Shown: positions 58,266 to 64,000 of the stretch, piece after piece
Layout of the letters: the number at the start of each line of letters is the position of its first letter
Position numbering within the stretch: position 1 is the first letter of the stretch
Assembly: GCA_030867875.1 (NCBI GenBank)
Contig: JAOWCC010000655.1
Span: forward strand, 4,069,083-4,133,082
From: Actinernus sp. WN-2022
Lineage: Eukaryota > Cnidaria > Anthozoa > Actiniaria > Actinernidae
Direction: 5' to 3'
DNA: 64,000 nt
Program-made: the position numbers and the translations under genes
Notes under the pieces: generated by a model
Told to the model about the DNA's origin: nothing
Database searches by the model: none
What the model saw: only the letters and a program-made list of their open reading frames with translations

Positions 58266-58811
58266 ATAATGGCACAACAATATACCGGCTTTTCCTTTCT
58301 CTGAATTAGTTGTTTTCTACACTCTGATAAATAAAATATTTTTTTATTGTTTTCATTACATTGCACTAGCCTCTAAGCTACTTGGAACAATTTTGTAAAA
58401 TATCTGAAAGTACACTGGAAATTAGTTCTTCATTTTACTCAACTGACTGCATCAATTCAAACTCCACGAAGAAAACCCACTCAGCTCTCGATGAAATGAT
58501 TATTTTCTAACGCTAAGCTTTGCTAATGCTATAAATTTTGATTTGGAATAGTTTACAGCCCATGCAGTAACTTTTGTGGTGAAATTATCTTATATATGTC
58601 CGTTTCAAAACAAAACACGTAGCAATGTTGAATTAATAACTTGCTAACAGGTTTTCGTTCACCTGGTTGAATTGTTTACAGTATCTAATTAACTTCACAG
58701 GCTTGTTAGATACAGGACTACCTTGAATGTGCTCTGTAAATATGGCATTAGCCTGTAAAGGCTAAATATCATTGTGAGTCAATAAAACCTGTTAATTGGG
58801 TTTAGTCTACA
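58266..58811. other. unassigned sequence
   Basis: Nothing recognised. Confidence 0.4.
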
Positions 58812-58931
58812 GGGCCGGGTTGTTCAAAGGCCGATTAGTGTTAATCCTGGATTAACTCTGCACAAAACCTATTGGTTGTCATGGAAATTAACCCTGGATT
58901 AGCACTAATCGGGCTTTGAACAACCCGGCCC
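58812..58931. mobile_element. 120-bp palindromic MITE, copy 2
   Basis: Partner of 27985-28104, differing at only a few bases (for example AAAGGCCGATTAG against AAAGCCGGATTAG). Confidence 0.85.
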
Positions 58932-59976
58932 AGGACACTAGCATTTAACGTTTACGATGTCATATTAAGACTAATTAAGACTAATTAGAACTGATGAAAA
59001 GGACTAATAGTTAAATACCGCTACTAACTATGCATTCTAAGTCGTTACAATCTAAATACGGCAGCGATGCAATTTTAAATAATACAAGAAATATCTTAAC
59101 AAGTTTCTTATATGAATGCATCAGTAGATATACACACAACAACGTCAGACCTAAGAAAGAATAAATTAAGCTATTTCATGAATATATTTATTACTGAACA
59201 TGAATACACTGACAATTGATGAGGATATAACGGTGTATTGCCTTATAAATTGAAACAGTTAATTGCGATTGATGCAGACGGCTCTGTCGATGTGAACGTG
59301 CCTCATCAACAAAACAAGGTATTTAGTAAAGTTAGAATACTCATTCAAAGTGGGACATTTCGGTTAAGATGTATCAATGGAACAAAGTAATGATTTTACG
59401 TGCATCTAGTCTTTAATTCAGGCTTCACCGAGAAACGTTATAACCACGTTTTCCATTGGTTAATATTTATTGGTATTTCCAATCAGTTAAGTAATATGTA
59501 TTCTTATGGTATATTTTTAGACAAAATAAGTTTAGTCATTTGGCATGGCATCAGACATCCATTTTTTTCTCTAGCCCGTTTATCTTATCCAGTTTTCCTA
59601 AGAGCGATTACCTGGGTAAATTAACTAAATTTATCAAACTTATTAATAATTCATGAGGCAAAAACAAAGGAAATTACCGACCGATAAGTGATCTTTAAAT
59701 CTGATACAGATTTCGTCCTGATTTACATAAACTTTGGCTTCGATTTTCTCGGCCAAAATAAGTCGTGTCGCCAAAATAACAGAAAACATTACTTTCTACA
59801 TGTACTTGTAGACGTTTGATAAGTGCGATAAAGAACTCGCGTCCGATCTTTCTTTATCTAGTACATAAACCACACATTATTTAAAGCATAGCTTTCGGCC
59901 CGCGCGAGCGCAGCACCGGCGGTTTCCCTGAAAATTGTTGACATTCTCTAATTAAGAAATACGATGGTGGATTTAA
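58932..59976. other. intergenic, possible single exon and a diverged repeat
   Basis: 59256-59318 could be a 63-nt exon (ACAG|TTAATTGCG ... AACAAG|GTATTT; LIAIDADGSVDVNVPHQQNK) but has no partner. 59640-59870 is an inverted, diverged relative of 12780-13000. Confidence 0.3.
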
Positions 59977-60439
59977 GGTTAGGGAAGCGTCACATATTGA
60001 TTTTTCCACGAGAAACGGCCAGCGAAGTTTCTTTTTCAACCCCCCACCACCCTAAGAAACGTCAGAGCGATTTATCGATATTTTTTTCAAAAGTCATACA
60101 CTATACCTCTTTCCATTCAAGTCCGCCTTTTATTCCAACTTAAACAACTTGTCACAACCTCTGGGTCCTATTTGGTGAGAATGGAACGTTGAATTCATCG
60201 TGAAACCTTTGAATTCACTGCTATGTCGGTGAGTTCTTAACTAAACTTAGCCGGCTGTGGGACAACCACACTCTGCCATTTCTCTTCAGGAGTCTTTACA
60301 TATCACCGCGGAGATATGCGAGGTGATGTTTCTGAAAACTATTGATTTTTCCACGGAGAAACGTCACAGGTCAAAATCCCCCCACCCCCAAACTTCGCTG
60401 GACTTTTCTCGTGGAAAAATCAATATGTGACGCTTCCCT
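59977..60439. mobile_element. TTAA-flanked MITE
   Basis: AGGGAAGCGTCACATATTGA at the left, inverted at the right, with TTAA outside both ends (59973-59976, 60440-60443). The inverted arms also hold TTTTTCCACGAGAAA. PiggyBac-like target preference. Confidence 0.7.
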
Positions 60440-60443
60440 TTAA

Positions 60444-63219
60444 CGAAACCAGTGTGAAAGATGGCTCTAGCAACTTTAAAATAGAGGTAAATATTTACAA
60501 AAACTGAGAAAGAAGAAGCCAAAATATATAAAAATAAAACCTTTCTTGAGTTAACAATGGCCGTCTGCTTTGTGGTCCAGAGCTATTGTGTCTCTCAATA
60601 GCCTATTGTACCTTGTCTTTTGAAAATATCAGCGACCTGACATCGGATGTTTGATGGAAATACAAAAGACATATATATATTATATATACTAGTATACCTA
60701 ACAGGTAGTGAATGCTGCTCCGCTCAGTTAAGGAAGTGTATTAGAAGAGAACCTACAGTAGCACTTTGGCAGGAAAAATAGATTACTGGGTGATAAAAAT
60801 GCCAAGGTGTTAGATGAATATATTTTGTAGTTTTGGGGCTGTCGTGCGAGTGCATCCTGTTTGAGCTGTGGTGTGTATCTCAAAAGTTGTCGCGATTTAT
60901 TTTCATTTTGTACCGACATACAACGATCTCTCGGTAACTGATTCCCTGAGCCTACCAATTCCCGACATCAGTTCTTAAGATTCCCGCCACAACAAACTAT
61001 TGTTCTCCCCGGTGAAGTTTAAACACCGGAAATCACGTTATTGAGAATGTAATTGTAAATGCTAATTGAACCGGCTTCTTGACTATCGAAGCCAATAGAA
61101 GAACATTATTTGCTGCTCACCATCTTGATAACAGGAGAGATCTTGCTCTTTGGAAACTGATTGTTTCCACAGAGTTAGAGAGAGTTCGCCTACACGTCTA
61201 CACTTCAACAAATTCATGATTGCACAACGATCGCATACACCGAAATGCATTAAAGAACAGTTAAACGTAGTTAGATCCAACAATGCAGATTCCACCTCGT
61301 GCATGTAATGTTACGTGACGATCAGATCCGTGCAAAGCAGTGTGGTAAAAAAGACAATAGAAGTGATGCATTGTGGTAAAACAAAAGAAATCGAGATTTG
61401 GACCCGCTTACAGATTAGAACTGCTGCCTTGCTCGCTCGCTTCAGGCTCGCTCGCTGCGGCAACAATCAAAAGCAAAGTTTTTGAAAACAAGTTAATATA
61501 TATATATATATATATTGCTTTTGATTTATATATATATACCTTTTGTTCTCCATTGTTTTAGTTGTCAAATTTGACAAGAATACAAAAGGTATATATATAT
61601 ATTTGCAGTGCAATGTTTTTGAAAACGGGTATATATATAGCAAAGTGCAAAAACTTTGACCCCCCGCACCTCAACTATATAACTATATCGGGTGCATTAT
61701 GGGTAGGAGTAAGTTCATTAAAATGCAACTACAGCCGATATCCGCGCGCGTTTGCAAATCATCATAGCGAAGACGTATGTAGTTGCTTTAAAGTTGAAGA
61801 ATTCATCTAGAATACAACACTTTTACTCGGGACGGCCAGGAAAGCTTAAAGTAACCTGAGTATTTAAATGCACTCTATATATCTTTCTGTTTGGTCGAAT
61901 ATTTGCATAACAGAACATATCCCTGGTTGGCGGAAAGAGAACGGGAAATGATCATGCCGAAATTTCAGGTTCGAAGCGTGAATTCAGAGCTATTTGTGAA
62001 GCTGTTAGGAGATCTTCTGATTACCTAAAATATCGAGATAACCCATGTAGAGGAGACATGATTACACCTGATCTGTGGGTTTAGATCCAATATCAATTCG
62101 TTTGAAACTTTGACATTCTACATTTTTTGTCAACTGTGTTTTTGTCAGTGATTCTAAACCACAACCAGAGCAATAAAAAAAATCAGCTCGATATCAGCGC
62201 AGTTATTCCGTTCCCTGTCTTCTACTTCTGTTCTACTTATTCCGTTCTCTGTCTTCTACTGAACGTTTCAAAGAGCAGAATGAAAGGATCCATACGTTCA
62301 GAGCGGACTGCACAAGAGCCAGTGGCTTATAGTTAAAAACGTTTCGACAAAGCAAAATAAACACTTTGTAGTGTAACATAAGAAAACCTCTTACAGTTTG
62401 ACCATCGAATCGTTTTCTTTAACTGCTGTGTGTAATGTTTATTTTTAGCTGATCCCGATGAGACGAAATTCACAAACTGAGAAAAACTGCTGTTGTTTGG
62501 AGCTGCAATATAATTACAAAATGAACTTCGAAAATTAAAAATTAAAAAGTTTGTCGCGGCTCGTTATCTACGAAATTAGGAAACTAGGATTCATATTAAA
62601 GTGTTGTTGTTATATGGGTCCATAGCTGCTAACGTTTTTTGTTTTTACAAAGCTATTATATTCAGTGTCATCAGAATTATGAGATTTAAATAGCATAGAA
62701 AATAAATTTTAAGGATGAGAAATTGTGCAACAATAATAAAAACTTTCAGCGATGCGAAATCAAGAATTATCGAACGTACCTTTCATAAAAGCATTTACAC
62801 GAAAAATAATACCATAAAAACAGGATCCCGCCGAACCTTGAATAAAACTGGATAAGAGAATTTCAAGAGGAATAACTAAGATTTTATTAGAAATTTTAGA
62901 ATTGTTTAGTACCATTATAAATACGGCAACGATATGGGGTTCGTTGATTTTTATCCGTTTCTCAATCAAAATAATTAAATGTTTTATGAATTCGTTGTCA
63001 ATAAATTTATGAAATTGTGCAAGCCTTTAGCTATTTTTTAATCTCTTCAAATTTCCGCGAAACAGTTTCAAAAATAGCGTTGAATTCTTGTTTAGCAGAT
63101 GCAATTCGGCATGATAGTTCGTCCGGGTTACGTTCTGCTAACGTAAACATTAATTTATAAAATCAGGAAAAATATTTAACCAAACAGTAAATAGAAAGTG
63201 CATTTACTGTATACGTACT
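60444..63219. other. unassigned intergenic DNA
   Basis: AT microsatellites at about 60670-60690 and 61498-61630, and a CTCGCTCGCT double motif at about 61430. No gene recognised in any frame. Confidence 0.4.
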
Positions 63220-63873
63220 TTAAGGTGGCTCGCCTGGATTTTCCAGGAACGCACCATATCCACTTTGAACGGCTGATACTCCACCGTCAGAACTCGGTCG
63301 GGATAGACACTTCACTCATTTACTAGAGATAGAATAAACTTTCCAAAAATGTAGGTTTGTTTGACATCAGTGTTACCATAGCAACACAGCGTTGACGTCA
63401 TGTATGTTACATATCATCAATTTTCTCGAAATCTAGATCTAAACTTTTAAAACGACCTAGTGTGCCTTGTAGTCTAAATGTAGGCCTTCAAGACTGCAAA
63501 GTTTAAAAAAAATTGTATGAGAGCGTTTTCGAAAATAATTGGGTTGAATATTTTCATTCAAAAAATAAACAATTCGCCTTACTTCCTGTTCAGTAGTCGA
63601 GAATTGTGTTTTCCGGACCGATTCAAGCGACGTTTTTAGCATATTTCATAAATATGCTCATTTTTCTCAAAATAGTAACGTATTTGCTAAGGAAGCTGTA
63701 ATTCGAAAACTAGTCGATAACTGATTTTTTTTTAATCTTTTCACCTGAAATTCAACATGTACTACCCTTGCCCTCAATTAAAAACGAGATTTTGTATTAG
63801 TGATATTATAAAACCTTTTGTAAATAAATATTATAAGTGATATTATAACAGCGTTACAACTGGCAGCGTGAGT
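63220..63873. mobile_element. third copy of the TTAA foldback family, partial
   Basis: It starts TTAAGGTGGCTCGCCTGGAT and follows the left arm of 50641-56758 without the LINE or MITE insertions. It then joins the loop sequence (GTGATATTATAAAACC to CAACTGGCAGCGTG) with an internal deletion. Similarity stops at about 63873. Confidence 0.75.
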
Positions 63874-64000
63874 AGTATTAGAGGCACCGAATTAGCCCCT
63901 TTTTTGGTGCGCTATGTTAATTTTTGGTGCGCTCTCATTAATTCAATGACGTCACGGTTCTATTGTCTTAGACTCATGAATAAAGTGCGGTGGTTTCTCA
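63874..64000. other. unassigned end of window
   Basis: TTTTTGGTGCGCT occurs twice at about 63902 and 63924. Nothing else recognised. Confidence 0.35.

Noticed and set aside
61930..62085. Exon-like stretch (REFRAICEAVRRSSDYLKYR) after TTTCAG
   Set aside because: Two frames are equally open over much of it, no donor or partner exon was found, and no family is recognised.

Overview
The window looks like AT-rich animal nuclear DNA, probably from an anthozoan cnidarian (stony coral or sea anemone). The evidence is a set of short exons with GT-AG introns, tRNA-derived SINEs, Penelope-like elements with a GIY-YIG endonuclease, CR1/L2-like LINE tails and many foldback MITEs. The species is not certain. 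I see no rRNA, no free-standing tRNA, no CRISPR and no bacterial-style operon.

The only host genes I can support are two tandem paralogues on the + strand. Gene B (24284-45605) has 11 coding exons totalling 1872 nt, which is exactly 624 codons (623 residues plus stop), and starts with a signal peptide. Gene A (1472-10981) shows the equivalents of exons 3-11; its first two exons must lie upstream of the window. Exon lengths and intron phases match one for one, and only the last two exons differ in length. I do not recognise the family. It is predicted to be a secreted, mostly helical protein with a CC-C motif near the front, two hydrophobic stretches in the middle, and a cysteine-rich C-terminus built from two copies of a cysteine-bracketed helix-turn-helix-like unit. 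Gene A intron 4 appears to use a GC donor. Both genes have a donor site 6 nt after the stop, implying an intron in the 3' UTR.

Most of the rest is mobile or repetitive DNA. 1-1471: a Penelope-like (PLE) 3' fragment with a hammerhead-like motif. 10982-24283 (between the genes): low-complexity DNA, a second PLE fragment with a hammerhead-like motif, several MITEs, two tRNA-derived SINEs, and a MITE holding about 15 copies of a 75-bp minisatellite. Gene B introns: 77-bp x ~22 and 90-bp x ~7 minisatellites, a 9-bp-TSD element, a LINE fragment and several foldbacks. 46-50 kb: a reversed SINE, a 43-nt G run, a LINE fragment, a perfect 113-bp palindrome and a hAT-like element with 8-bp TSD. 50641-56758: a nest in which a TTAA-flanked foldback element was hit by a LINE, which was hit by a PLE carrying a canonical hammerhead core; a small tandem-repeat element lies beside the PLE. 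57-64 kb: more MITEs, and a third copy of the TTAA foldback family near the window end.
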